NCBI GenBank assembly: GCA_001898645.1
Contig: MKUQ01000050.1
Coordinates: 34,139-87,742 of the forward strand
DNA length: 53,604 bases
Source of the DNA: Burkholderiales bacterium 70-64
GTDB taxonomy: Bacteria; Pseudomonadota; Gammaproteobacteria; Burkholderiales; Burkholderiaceae_E
Direction of reading: 5' to 3'
Under the pieces are notes generated by a model that saw only the letters and a program-made list of their open reading frames with translations, was not told where the DNA came from and searched no databases. Below, one piece after another: positions 37,992-47,046 of the stretch. The position numbers and the translations under genes were made by a program. The stretch's first letter is position 1. Each line of letters starts with the position of its first letter.

Positions 37992-38106
37992 CGGAGGGCT
38001 CCGGGGCGGCAATGCCCCGATTCAACGCGATGACGGGCGTGCTGTCAAAGCGCGCGCTCCGGCAGGTGTGTGACCCGGCCCGGCGGGTGGTCCGATCAGC
38101 ACCCGC

Positions 38107-39390
38107 TCAGTAGTGAAGCGCGCGCGGCAGCCACAGCGCCAGGTCGGGGATCGCGATCAGCATCACCAGCACGACCAGCATGGCGAACACGAACCAGATG
38201 ACCCACGGCACGGTCTGCTCCATGCGCACCCCTGCCAGCCGCGAGGAGACCATCAGGTTGACCGCCATCGGCGGCGTGAACTGCCCGATGGCGACCATGT
38301 AGGTGAGCAGCACGCCGAACCACACCGGATCCCAGTCGAAGCCCTTCATCAGCGGCGTGAGCAGCGGCACGAAGATGAGGAAGATCGAGATGCCGTCGAG
38401 CACCATTCCCACGCCGAGCAGGACCACCACGATGACCGTCAGCGCCCAGCCGGCGTGCATGCCGCTGTCGATCACCATGCGGGTGAGCGGGTCGGCGAGG
38501 CCGAGCGTGCTCACCGCGTAGGCGAAGACGCTCGCCAGCGCGACCACGATCATGATCACGCCCGACACCTCGGCGGCCTCGACGAAGATCTCGATCAGGT
38601 CGGCCGCGCGCATGGTGCGGTACACCACCATGCCGACGAACAGCCCGTAGACCACCGCGACCACCGCCGCCTCGGTGGGCGTGAACCAGCCCGCACGCAT
38701 GCCGCCGAGGATCAGCACCGGGGCGAACAGGCCCCAGGTGGCTTCGCGCAGGGCGCGCAGGAACGGCGGGCGCGGGGTCGCGCGGTCGTTGACGCCGAAG
38801 CCGTGGTGCCGTGCCAGCCACACCGCCGGCACGATCAGCGCGAAGCCGGCGAGCACGCCCGGCACCATGCCCGCGGCGAACAGCGCCGGTACCGAGGCGC
38901 CGGGCACCATCACCGAGTAGACGATGAAGGCGATCGAGGGCGGGATCAGGATGTCGGTGGCCGCGGCCGCACCGATCACGCTGGCCGAGTAGGCCGGCGG
39001 ATAGCCGGCGCGCGCCATCGCCGCGAGCATCACGCCGCCGACCGCGGCCGCGTTGGCCGGGCCCGAGCCGGAGATGCCGCCGAGGAACATGGCCACGCCG
39101 ATGGCCACCATGGGCAGCATGCCAGGGCCGCGTCCGACGATGGCCAGCGCGAAGTTGACCAGGCGCTGCGCGACCCCGGAGCGATCGAAGATCGAGCCGA
39201 CCAGCACGAACATCGGCAGCGCCAGCAGCGGGTATTTCGCGATGCCGGCGTAGAAGTTGTTGGGGATGGACAGCCAGCCCAGGTCGGCGAAGCCGATGCC
39301 CACCGAGCCGGCCAGCATCAGCGCCACGCCGATCGGCACCCCGGCGAGCATCAGCACGATGAAGACCGCGAAGATCGCGAACCCGGTCAT
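38107..39390 (-). CDS. dctM: TRAP transporter large permease (DctM)
   Basis: 427 residues, about 12 hydrophobic segments. The family motifs are seen: GGISGSGPANAAAVG, IPPSIAFIVYSVM and GQFTPPMAVNL. It is the ion-coupled membrane translocator of a tripartite (TRAP) carboxylate transporter. The ATG at 39390 overlaps the dctQ stop as ATGA. The last of the leftward corA-serC-serA-dctPQM run. Confidence 0.94.
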   Translation of the reverse strand: MTGFAIFAVFIVLMLAGVPIGVALMLAGSVGIGFADLGWLSIPNNFYAGIAKYPLLALPMFVLVGSIFDRSGVAQRLVNFALAIVGRGPGMLPMVAIGVAMFLGGISGSGPANAAAVGGVMLAAMARAGYPPAYSASVIGAAAATDILIPPSIAFIVYSVMVPGASVPALFAAGMVPGVLAGFALIVPAVWLARHHGFGVNDRATPRPPFLRALREATWGLFAPVLILGGMRAGWFTPTEAAVVAVVYGLFVGMVVYRTMRAADLIEIFVEAAEVSGVIMIVVALASVFAYAVSTLGLADPLTRMVIDSGMHAGWALTVIVVVLLGVGMVLDGISIFLIFVPLLTPLMKGFDWDPVWFGVLLTYMVAIGQFTPPMAVNLMVSSRLAGVRMEQTVPWVIWFVFAMLVVLVMLIAIPDLALWLPRALHY

Positions 39391-39917
39391 CCCGGCGGCC
39401 CCTGGCGGGGCGTCCGCAGCAGGTGCACCAGCGCCTGCACCGCGCGCGCCGCGCACAGCAGCGACAGCGCCGGCAGCCACAGCGTGTACCACCACTGCGG
39501 CACGCCGATGCCGGGCGAGGTGACGTCGTAGCGGTAGTCGTCCCAGAGCAGGCGCAGGCCCAGCCCGAACACGATCAGGAACGCCGCCGCGGTGGCCGCC
39601 GCCGAGAGCATGGCCAGCCGGCGGCGCCGGCGCGGCGAGCCCGAATCGAAGAGGAACTCGATGCGGATGTGGCGGTCGCGCGCGATCGCGGCGCTGGCCG
39701 CGACCAGGGTGAGCACGACCATCAGCGCGATCGAGACCTCCTCGCTCCACGCGAACGATTCGTCGGTGAAGTAGCGCACGATCACGTTGGCGAAGGTGAT
39801 CGCGGCCAGCAGGGCCATCGCGGCGGCGCCGACCCAGTCCTCGGGGCGGCGCCGCATGTCCGGCGCACCCGGCGCACCGGGCGGCTCGGCCGGGGGCGAG
39901 GGCGCCGGATCGGGCAT
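39387..39917 (-). CDS. dctQ: TRAP transporter small permease (DctQ)
   Basis: 176 residues, four hydrophobic segments (WVGAAAMALLAAITFANVIVRY, ALMVVLTLVAASAAIARD, AATAAAFLIVFGLGLRLLW, ALSLLCAARAVQALVHLL). The pattern ITFANVIVRYFTDESFAWSEE is typical of DctQ. The N-terminus is Pro/Ala-rich; ATG at 39917 is the likely start, 39860 a shorter alternative. It overlaps dctM by 4 nt and follows dctP by 19 nt. Confidence 0.88.
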   Translation of the reverse strand: MPDPAPSPPAEPPGAPGAPDMRRRPEDWVGAAAMALLAAITFANVIVRYFTDESFAWSEEVSIALMVVLTLVAASAAIARDRHIRIEFLFDSGSPRRRRRLAMLSAAATAAAFLIVFGLGLRLLWDDYRYDVTSPGIGVPQWWYTLWLPALSLLCAARAVQALVHLLRTPRQGPPG

Positions 39918-39936
39918 GAAGCGCGGCCGGCTGCGC

Positions 39937-40983
39937 TCAGGCCGGCTTGCGCGCAGCGACCGCGGCTTCCGCGCGCTTGACCAGGTCGGTGCCGATCTGC
40001 CGCGTCCACTTCTCGTACACCGGCCGGACCGCCTGCTCGAACTGCTTCTTCTCGGCCGCACCGAGCTCGGTGACCTTCACGCCGAGCGCCTCGACCTCCT
40101 TGATCATCGAGCGGTCGCTGCCGCTCAGGCCCTTGCGGGCGATCGCGACCTCCTGCTTGCCGGCCTCGATCGCCGCGGCGCGCACGATGTCGCGATCGGC
40201 CGGCGTCCACGAGCTCCAGACGTCGTTGTTGACCACGTAGATGAGCGGGTCGGCGACGTAGTCCCACAGCGTCACGTACTTCTGGCCGAGCGTGTGCAGC
40301 TTGGCCGCGGTGAAGATGTGCAGGGGATTCTCCTGGCCCTCGACCGCGCCCGAGGCGAGTGCCGGCTGGGCGTCGGCCCAGCTCATCTGGGTCGGGTTGG
40401 CGCCCAGGGCGGTGAAGGTATCGTTGAAGATCGGCGAGCCCACCACGCGGAACTTCAGGCCCTTCATGTCGGCCGGCGTGCGGATCTCGCGCTTGGAGTT
40501 GGTGACCTCGCGAAAGCCGTTCTCGCCCCAGGCGAGCGGCACCACACCCGCCTTCTCGACGATCTGCAGGATGCGCTTGCCGACCTCGCCCTGCGTCAGC
40601 GCGTCGAGCCCGGCGTGGTCGCGCGCGAGGAAGGGCAGGGAGAACAGGTTGAGCTCCCTGACCTGCGGCGACCAGTTGATCGTCGAGCCGACGGCCACGT
40701 CGATCACGCCCTGGCGGATCGCCGAGAACTCGCGGGTCTGGTCGCCGTTGATCAGCGACACGTTGGGATACAGCTTCATGTTGATCCGGCCCTGGGTGCG
40801 CTCGCGCACCAGGTTGATCCAGATCTCGGCGCCCTTGCCCCAGGGGAAGGCGGTGCCGACCACGGTGGACAGGCGGTACTCGGCCTTGTAGTGCTGCGCA
40901 TGCGCGGCGCGGGTGACGACGAACGGCGCGGCGAGCGCGGCCGAGCCGGCGGCGCCGGCCTTGAGCAGGGAGCGACGGTCCAT
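39937..40983 (-). CDS. dctP: TRAP transporter solute-binding protein (DctP)
   Basis: 348 residues. The N-terminal DRRSLLKAGAAGSAALAAPF is a Tat-type signal peptide with twin arginine, so the folded protein is likely exported to the periplasm. The mature part is a DctP/TAXI-type binding protein (VDVAVGSTINWSPQ, GLKFRVVGSPIF, WADAQPALASGAVEGQENPL). Substrates are usually C4-dicarboxylates or other carboxylates; the specific ligand cannot be told. serA ends 36 nt upstream. Confidence 0.92.
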   Translation of the reverse strand: MDRRSLLKAGAAGSAALAAPFVVTRAAHAQHYKAEYRLSTVVGTAFPWGKGAEIWINLVRERTQGRINMKLYPNVSLINGDQTREFSAIRQGVIDVAVGSTINWSPQVRELNLFSLPFLARDHAGLDALTQGEVGKRILQIVEKAGVVPLAWGENGFREVTNSKREIRTPADMKGLKFRVVGSPIFNDTFTALGANPTQMSWADAQPALASGAVEGQENPLHIFTAAKLHTLGQKYVTLWDYVADPLIYVVNNDVWSSWTPADRDIVRAAAIEAGKQEVAIARKGLSGSDRSMIKEVEALGVKVTELGAAEKKQFEQAVRPVYEKWTRQIGTDLVKRAEAAVAARKPA

Positions 40984-41019
40984 GGCTTCCTCCTTCGGTG
41001 ATCGTGGTGTGAGCAGACC

Positions 41020-42204
41020 CTACGCTTCGGCGGGCAGGTAGCGCACGGCCAGCACGCCGTCGATGGCGCCGATGGCCGCGATGGCCTGCGGCGGCACCGG
41101 GCTGCCGACGTCGACGATGGTGTAGGCCATGTCGCCGCGCGACTTGTTCAGCATGTTGGTGATGTTCAGGCCGGCGCGCGCCATCTCGGTGGAGATCTGC
41201 CCGAGCATGTTGGGCACGTTGGCGTTGGCGATGGCCACGCGGAAGCCCCCTTCGCGCGGCACCTGCACGTCGGGGAAGTTGACCGCGTTGCGCACGTTGC
41301 CGTGCTCGAAGTAGTCGCGCAGCTGCTCGGCGACCATGCGCGCGCAGTTGTCCTCGGCCTCGCGGGTCGATGCGCCCAGGTGCGGCAGCGCCGTGACGTT
41401 CGGTTGCCCGATGAACGCGGCGGAGGGAAAGTCGCACACGTAGTGGCGCAGCCGGCCCGCCTCGAGGGCAGCCAGCGCGGCGGCCTCGTCGACCACCCCC
41501 TCGCGCGAGAAGTTCAGCAGCACCGCGCCGTGGCGCAATTGCGCCAGCGCCTCGGCGCCGATCAGGTGGCGCGTGGCCGCGACCAGCGGCACGTGCAGCG
41601 TCACGAAGTGCGAGGCGCGGACGATCTCGGCCACCGAGTGCGCCTTGCGCACCTGCGAGGGCAGGCTCCAGGCGGCATCGACGGTGATCTCCGGGTCGTA
41701 GCCGATCACGTGCATGCCGAGGTGGATCGCCGCATCGGCGACCAGGCAGCCGATGCGCCCGAGGCCGATCACGCCCAGCGTGTGGCCGGCGAGCTCGAAG
41801 CCGGCGAACTTCTTCTTGCCGTTCTCGACTGCGTGCTCGATGTCGGGCAGGCCGGGGTCGAGCGCGTCGACGAAGCGCAGCGCCGCGGGCAGGTTGCGCG
41901 CGGCCAGCAGCATGGCGGCGATCACCAGCTCCTTCACCGCGTTGGCGTTGGCCCCGGGTGCGTTGAACACCGGCACGCCGCGCGCGCTCATCGCGGCCAC
42001 CGGGATGTTGTTGGTGCCCGCCCCGGCGCGGCCGATGGCTCGCACGCTGGCCGGGATGTCCATGGCGTGCAGGTCGGCCGAACGCAGCAGGATGGCGTCG
42101 GGCTGCGCCACCTCCTTGCCGGTCAGATAGCGCGGCGGAGGCAGGCGTTCGAGGCCGTGCGGGGAGATCTGGTTGAGGACCAGCACGCGGATCGGGTCTG
42201 CCAT
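41020..42204 (-). CDS. serA: D-3-phosphoglycerate dehydrogenase
   Basis: 394 residues. It oxidises 3-phosphoglycerate to phosphohydroxypyruvate, the first step of serine synthesis. NAD-binding GVIGLGRIGCLVAD, catalytic Arg/Glu region (NFSREGVVDEAAL) and His in LPHLGAST, then a C-terminal ACT domain (VAIANANVPNMLGQISTEMARAGLNI). This is the shorter form without the intervening domain. It follows serC after 10 nt, so serC-serA are one unit. It leads into a TRAP transporter. Confidence 0.95.
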   Translation of the reverse strand: MADPIRVLVLNQISPHGLERLPPPRYLTGKEVAQPDAILLRSADLHAMDIPASVRAIGRAGAGTNNIPVAAMSARGVPVFNAPGANANAVKELVIAAMLLAARNLPAALRFVDALDPGLPDIEHAVENGKKKFAGFELAGHTLGVIGLGRIGCLVADAAIHLGMHVIGYDPEITVDAAWSLPSQVRKAHSVAEIVRASHFVTLHVPLVAATRHLIGAEALAQLRHGAVLLNFSREGVVDEAAALAALEAGRLRHYVCDFPSAAFIGQPNVTALPHLGASTREAEDNCARMVAEQLRDYFEHGNVRNAVNFPDVQVPREGGFRVAIANANVPNMLGQISTEMARAGLNITNMLNKSRGDMAYTIVDVGSPVPPQAIAAIGAIDGVLAVRYLPAEA

Positions 42205-42214
42205 GTCGTGCCCT

Positions 42215-43297
42215 TCAGCCGTGCTGGCGCTCGAACTCGCGCATGTAGTCGACCAGGGCGCGCACGCCCTCGATCGGCATCGCGTTGTAGATCGAGGCGC
42301 GCATGCCGCCCACCGAGCGATGGCCCTTGAGCTGGATCATGCCGCGCTCCTTGGCGCCCTTGAGGAACGGCTCGTCGAGGGCGGCGTCGCGCAGGGTGAA
42401 CGGCACGTTCATGCGCGAGCGGTCGGCGCGCTCGACGGGGTTGCGGTAGAACTGCGTGCCGTCGAGGTAGTCATAGAGCAGCTGCGCCTTCTCGATGTTG
42501 CGCTTCTCGATGCCCGCCACGCCGCCCTGGCGCTCGAGCCACTGGAACACCAGGCCCGCGATGTACACCGCGTAGGTGGGCGGCGTATTGAGCATCGAGT
42601 CGGCGTCGGCCTGCACCTTGTAGTCGAGCATCGTGGGCGTGCCCTTGGGCGTATGGCCCAGCAGGTCCTCGCGCACGATCACGATGGTCAGCCCGGCCGG
42701 CCCGATGTTCTTCTGCGCGCCGCCGTAGAGGAGGCCGAACTTCGAGACGTCGAGCGGCCGCGACAGGAAGGTGGAGGAGATGTCGGCCACCAGCGGCACG
42801 TCGCCGGCATCGGGCACCCAGCCGAACTCCACGCCGCCGATGGTCTCGTTGGCGCAGTAGTGCAGGTAGGCGGCGTCGCGCGAGGTCTTCCACGCCGACT
42901 GCGGCGGCACGTAGGTGAAGCGCCGGTCCTCGGAGGAAGCCACCACGTTGACCGCGCCGAAGAGCTTGGCCTCCTTGATGGCCTTGCGCGACCACTCGCC
43001 GGTGTCGACGTAGTCGGCGCCGGCCTTGCCCCGCATCAGGTTGGCCGGCACCATGGCGAACTGCAGCGTCGCACCGCCCTGCAGGAACAGCACCTTGTAG
43101 CCGGCCGGAATACCCATGAGACGGCGCAGGTCGCTCTCGGCCTGCTCGTGGATGCTCATGTACTCCTTGCCGCGGTGGCTCATCTCCATCACCGACTGGC
43201 CGCTGCCGTGCCAGTCGAGCATTTCGGCGGCCGCCTGCGCCAGCACTTCCTCGGGCAGGACCGCCGGCCCGGCGCTGAAGTTGAAGACCTTTCGCAT
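42215..43297 (-). CDS. serC: Phosphoserine aminotransferase
   Basis: 360 residues, class V PLP aminotransferase that makes phosphoserine from phosphohydroxypyruvate. The first residues [19 protein letters not shown] and [18 protein letters not shown] are family-typical, and the PLP lysine lies in [12 protein letters not shown] (about residue 197). It may also serve in pyridoxal phosphate synthesis, as in other proteobacteria. serA follows; corA precedes by 31 nt on the same strand. Confidence 0.96.
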   Translation of the reverse strand: MRKVFNFSAGPAVLPEEVLAQAAAEMLDWHGSGQSVMEMSHRGKEYMSIHEQAESDLRRLMGIPAGYKVLFLQGGATLQFAMVPANLMRGKAGADYVDTGEWSRKAIKEAKLFGAVNVVASSEDRRFTYVPPQSAWKTSRDAAYLHYCANETIGGVEFGWVPDAGDVPLVADISSTFLSRPLDVSKFGLLYGGAQKNIGPAGLTIVIVREDLLGHTPKGTPTMLDYKVQADADSMLNTPPTYAVYIAGLVFQWLERQGGVAGIEKRNIEKAQLLYDYLDGTQFYRNPVERADRSRMNVPFTLRDAALDEPFLKGAKERGMIQLKGHRSVGGMRASIYNAMPIEGVRALVDYMREFERQHG

Positions 43298-43328
43298 GGT
43301 GCGTTCCCGGTTGGCGAAAGCGTGGATT

Positions 43329-44294
43329 CTACAGCCAGCCGGCGCGCCGGAAACGCCAGAACAATACGGCGCATACGGATGCGATGAGCAGCAGGGCCGC
43401 CGGATATCCCCACTCCCATCGCAGCTCCGGCATGTGCTCGAAGTTCATGCCCCAGATGCCGGCGAAGGCGGTGGCCACCGCGAAGATGCCGGCCCAGGCC
43501 GCCAAGCGCTTGGTGACCTCGCTCTCCTCGATGGCGACCATCGACAGGTTGACGTGGATCGCGGTGGCCGCGGTGTCGCGGATCGACTCGATCGAGCCGT
43601 GGATGCGCGCCAGGTGATCGATGACGTCGCGGAAGTAATCCTGGGTGCTCGCGCACATGGGCGGAACGCGGCCGCCGTGCAGCTTGCCGGCGGCCTCGAG
43701 CAGCGGTGCGACCGCGTGCCTGAGCACCCCGACACGGCGCTTGAGGTCGTACAGGCTCTCGATGTTGGCGCGCGCGGTGCCCCGGGTGAAGATGCGTTCC
43801 TCGATGGCCTCCAGCTCGGATTCCAGCGCATCGATGATCGGGAAGTAGCGATCGACCACCGCGTCCATCAGGGCGTACAGCACGAAGCCGGCGCCGTGGC
43901 GCAGCAACTGGGGCTGGCGCTCGCCGCGCTCGCGCACCCCGAGAAAGCCCTGTGAGCTGCGGTTGCGCACCGACAGGACGTAGTTGGTGCCGACGAACAC
44001 GTCGAGCTCGCCCACGTTGAGCTCATCGCCGACCGGCTCGACCAGGTGCATGACCACGAACAGCGAATCGCCGTACTCCTCGATCTTGGGACGCTGGTGG
44101 CCGTGGCGCGCGTCTTCCACGGCCAGCTCGTGCAGGTCGAACTCGCGGCGCATCGTCTCGAGCTCCTGCGCGGTGGCGTCCTGCAGGGCGACCCAGACGA
44201 AGCAGTCGGGCCGGGCGAGGTAGTCGCTGATCTCCTCGATCGCGATGTCCGCGAGCTTGCTGCCGTTCTGGTAGACCACGCAGTTGATCAGCAT
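43329..44294 (-). CDS. corA: CorA-family magnesium/cobalt transporter
   Basis: 321 residues. A cytoplasmic funnel domain is followed by two C-terminal transmembrane helices, with the pore signature GMN in [15 protein letters not shown] (about residue 285). It imports Mg2+ and sometimes Co2+ or Ni2+. ATG at 44294 ([11 protein letters not shown]) is chosen; the upstream extension is not family-like. A basic tail (FRRAGWL) ends the protein. It is divergent from the kinase gene at 44396. Confidence 0.92.
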   Translation of the reverse strand: MLINCVVYQNGSKLADIAIEEISDYLARPDCFVWVALQDATAQELETMRREFDLHELAVEDARHGHQRPKIEEYGDSLFVVMHLVEPVGDELNVGELDVFVGTNYVLSVRNRSSQGFLGVRERGERQPQLLRHGAGFVLYALMDAVVDRYFPIIDALESELEAIEERIFTRGTARANIESLYDLKRRVGVLRHAVAPLLEAAGKLHGGRVPPMCASTQDYFRDVIDHLARIHGSIESIRDTAATAIHVNLSMVAIEESEVTKRLAAWAGIFAVATAFAGIWGMNFEHMPELRWEWGYPAALLLIASVCAVLFWRFRRAGWL

Positions 44295-44380
44295 CGGACG
44301 GGTTCCCGCGAGCGACGTGGAGCCGGATGGAAGGACGGCACGCATCTTGACATGCGGACGGCCGCGGCTGGAAGTCGGGC

Positions 44381-44386
44381 TATGAT
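44381..44386 (+). promoter_or_regulatory. Candidate -10 element close to the APH/P-loop gene start
   Basis: TATGAT (five of six to TATAAT) lies 10 nt before the ATG at 44396, so a transcript would have almost no leader. A perfect TTGACA at 44347-44352 is too far away (28 bp) to be its -35. The call is a base-match only. Confidence 0.3.
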
Positions 44387-44395
44387 CGCGGGGCC

Positions 44396-45997
44396 ATGCC
44401 ATTCCCGCCGCCCCCGGCTGCCGTCTCCGGCGACGCGCCCGACGCGCTGATCGAAGCCTTGCGCGGGCTCCTGCAGGCGCGCACCGGCCGCGCGGTGCAG
44501 CGCATCGAGACGCACATCTCGTGGGTGCTGCTCGACGGCGAGCATGCGTGGAAGATCAAGAAGCCGGTGCGCCTCGGCTTCCTCGACTTCAGCGCCCTGG
44601 AGGCGCGCCGGCACTACTGCGACGAGGAGCTGCGCCTGAACCGGCGGCTGGCGCCAGCGCTCTATCGCGACGTGGTGGCGATCCGCGGCAGCGTCGCGGC
44701 GCCGCGTCTGGAGGGGCCCGGCGAACCGATCGAATACGTGCTGCGCATGCGGCAATTCGCGCCCGGAGCGCTGCTGAGCGAGCGGCTGGCCGCCGGCACG
44801 CTCGAGCCGTCGCACCTCGATCGCCTGGCGGCCCGGCTGGCCGCGTTCCACGAAGGGATTCCGGCGGCCGGTCCCGAGACGCCGTGGGGTACCGTGGCGC
44901 GCATCGAGGCCGATACCGCGGCCGCGCTCGACGGCCTGGGCCGCTTCGTCGAGCCGGCCGTCCTCGGCGGCCTGCGCGGCCGGCTCGACGACGAGGCGCG
45001 GCGGCTGCGGCCGCTGTTCGAACAACGCAAGGCCGCCGGCCGGGTGCGCGAGTGCCACGGCGACCTGCACCTGTCCAACGCGGTGGTGCTGGGCGACGAG
45101 GTGACCGCTTTCGACTGCCTCGAATTCGATCCCGCCCTGCGCTGGATCGACGTGTGCAGCGACGTCGCCTTCCTCGCCATGGATCTCGAGGCGAACGGCC
45201 GGCGCGACCTGGCCTTCCGCTTCCTGGATGCCTGGCTCGCCGAGGGCGGCGACTACGACGGCGTGCCGGTGCTGCGCTACTACCGCGCCTATCGCGCGCT
45301 GGTGCGTGCGCTGGTGACGCGCATCCGCGCCGCGCAGGCGGGCGACGCCGGCGGCCCCGACTACCTGGCGCTGGCGCAGCGCCTGGCGCACGAGGGCGAC
45401 GCGCGGCTGCTGATCACCCACGGCCTGTCGGGCTCGGGCAAGAGCTGGCTGGCCCAGCGGCTGCTGGAGCGGGCGGGCGCCATCCGCCTGCGCTCCGACG
45501 TCGAGCGCAAGCGCCTGTTCGCGCTGGGCGCGCTCGAGCGCGCCGGCGCGCTGCCGGGGCAGGGGATCTACGCCGCCTCGGCCACGCAGCGCACCTACGC
45601 GCGCCTGCTGGAGCTCGCCGGGCTCGTGCTCGAGGCGGGCTACCCGACCGTCGTCGATGCGAGCTTCCTGGCCGCGGGCGAGCGCGAGGTGTTCCGCCGG
45701 CTCGCGGCGGCGCGGGGCGTGCCGTTCACCATCCTGCACTGCCGCGCCGATCCGGCGCTGCTGCGCGAGCGCGTGGCCGCGCGCAGCGCCGCGGGCAGCG
45801 ACGCTTCGGATGCCGACCTGGCGGTGCTCGAGGCGCAGCAGGCCGGCTACGCGCCGCCGGGCGAGGACGAGCAGGCGTTCGTGATCGAGGTCGATACCGG
45901 ACGGGCGTCCGATCCAGGCGCGCTCGCGGCCCGCTGGCTGGCCGCGGGCGGCCCTGCGGGCGGCGCAGCAGTGAGCGGCTCGGCCCGGCGCGGCTGA
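44396..45997 (+). CDS. Bifunctional APH-fold / P-loop kinase-like protein
   Basis: 533 residues in two parts. Residues about 1-345 form an aminoglycoside-phosphotransferase-like fold: ETHISWVLLDGEHAWKIKKP, then catalytic HGDLHLSN and FDCLEFDP. Residues about 345-533 are a P-loop kinase (Walker A GLSGSGKS, about residue 345), resembling gluconate or zeta-type kinases. From memory the same architecture occurs in Mycobacterium tuberculosis Rv2004c of the DosR hypoxia regulon. The substrate is unknown; drug resistance is not implied. It is cotranscribed with the PRPP-synthetase-like gene 31 nt downstream. Confidence 0.85.
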   Translation: MPFPPPPAAVSGDAPDALIEALRGLLQARTGRAVQRIETHISWVLLDGEHAWKIKKPVRLGFLDFSALEARRHYCDEELRLNRRLAPALYRDVVAIRGSVAAPRLEGPGEPIEYVLRMRQFAPGALLSERLAAGTLEPSHLDRLAARLAAFHEGIPAAGPETPWGTVARIEADTAAALDGLGRFVEPAVLGGLRGRLDDEARRLRPLFEQRKAAGRVRECHGDLHLSNAVVLGDEVTAFDCLEFDPALRWIDVCSDVAFLAMDLEANGRRDLAFRFLDAWLAEGGDYDGVPVLRYYRAYRALVRALVTRIRAAQAGDAGGPDYLALAQRLAHEGDARLLITHGLSGSGKSWLAQRLLERAGAIRLRSDVERKRLFALGALERAGALPGQGIYAASATQRTYARLLELAGLVLEAGYPTVVDASFLAAGEREVFRRLAAARGVPFTILHCRADPALLRERVAARSAAGSDASDADLAVLEAQQAGYAPPGEDEQAFVIEVDTGRASDPGALAARWLAAGGPAGGAAVSGSARRG

Positions 45998-46028
45998 TCC
46001 GGCCCGGCCGCGATGGGAGGAAGGCGAC

Positions 46029-46982
46029 ATGATGCTGTTTTCGCTGGAGCCCGGCAGCGCGTTCGCCGCGGCGCTCGCACAGGCGCTGGGCGTGGAGATC
46101 GCTGCGCACGAGGAGCGGCGCTTCCCGGACGGGGAATGCAAGCTGCGGCCGCTGGTCGACGTACGCGGCGCCGACGCCTATGTCGTGCTGAGCCTGCACG
46201 GCGGCCCGATCGACAGCCCGCACGACAAGCTGTGGCGCCTGCTCGCCTTCGTTGCCACCCTGCGCGACCACGGTGCGCAGCGGGTGACCGCGGTGGCGCC
46301 GTATCTCGCCTACGCGCGCAAGGACCGGCGCACCAAGCCGCACGACCCGGTCGGGCTGCGCTACCTGGCCCAGCTGTTCGAGGCAGTGGGAACCGACGCG
46401 GTGATCGTCCTCGAAGCGCACAACGTCGCGGCGTACCAGAACGCGTTCCGCATCCCGGCGACCAGCCTGGAAGCGCATCGCGCCTTCGGTCCGCTGGCGG
46501 CCGGCCCGGCGGGCGGCGGCGCGCTGGCGGTGGCATCGCCGGATCCGGGCGGCGTCAAGCGTGCGCAGCTGTGGCGCGAGGCGCTCGAGGAGACGCTGGC
46601 CGCGCCGGTCGGCTTCGCCATGGTCGACAAGCGCCGCAGCGCCGGCGTGCTGTCCACGCACGGCCTGGTCGCGGGCGACGTCGCCGGCGCCACGGTGCTG
46701 CTGCTCGACGACCTGATCGGCAGCGGCGAGACCATGCAGCAGGCCGCCGCGGCGCTGCGCGGCGCCGGCGCGGCCGCGGTGCTGGCCTGCGCGGCCCACG
46801 GCCTGTTCATCGGGCGGGCCGCCGAGGTGCTGGCCGACGAGGCGATCGCGCAGGTGGCCGTGACCGACAGCGTTCCCGCCTTCCGGGTGGCGGCGGACGC
46901 GCCGCTGCGCGCCAGGCTGCAGATCGTCTCGTGCGCGCCGCTGTTCGCCGAAGCGATCCGCCGGCGGCACGCGGCGGGCTGA
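46029..46982 (+). CDS. PRPP-synthetase-family paralogue
   Basis: 317 residues of the ribose-phosphate pyrophosphokinase fold. FPDGECKLRP at the N-terminus, YLAYARKDRRTKPHDPV in the ATP/ribose-5-phosphate region, EAHN in place of the usual DLH, and PRPP loop VLLLDDLIGSGETM. This divergent set suggests a specialised PRPP synthetase or related enzyme, not the housekeeping Prs. GGAGG lies 8 nt before ATG 46029. The neighbours (kinase-like genes, NAPRT-like gene) suggest a role in nucleotide or NAD salvage; this is inference. Confidence 0.8.
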   Translation: MMLFSLEPGSAFAAALAQALGVEIAAHEERRFPDGECKLRPLVDVRGADAYVVLSLHGGPIDSPHDKLWRLLAFVATLRDHGAQRVTAVAPYLAYARKDRRTKPHDPVGLRYLAQLFEAVGTDAVIVLEAHNVAAYQNAFRIPATSLEAHRAFGPLAAGPAGGGALAVASPDPGGVKRAQLWREALEETLAAPVGFAMVDKRRSAGVLSTHGLVAGDVAGATVLLLDDLIGSGETMQQAAAALRGAGAAAVLACAAHGLFIGRAAEVLADEAIAQVAVTDSVPAFRVAADAPLRARLQIVSCAPLFAEAIRRRHAAG

Positions 46983-47046
46983 GCGCGGCGGGCCGGCTTC
47001 GGCCCCGGTGGGCTCCGAGGCATCGCGGCCGCCGGCGCGCGATGGA

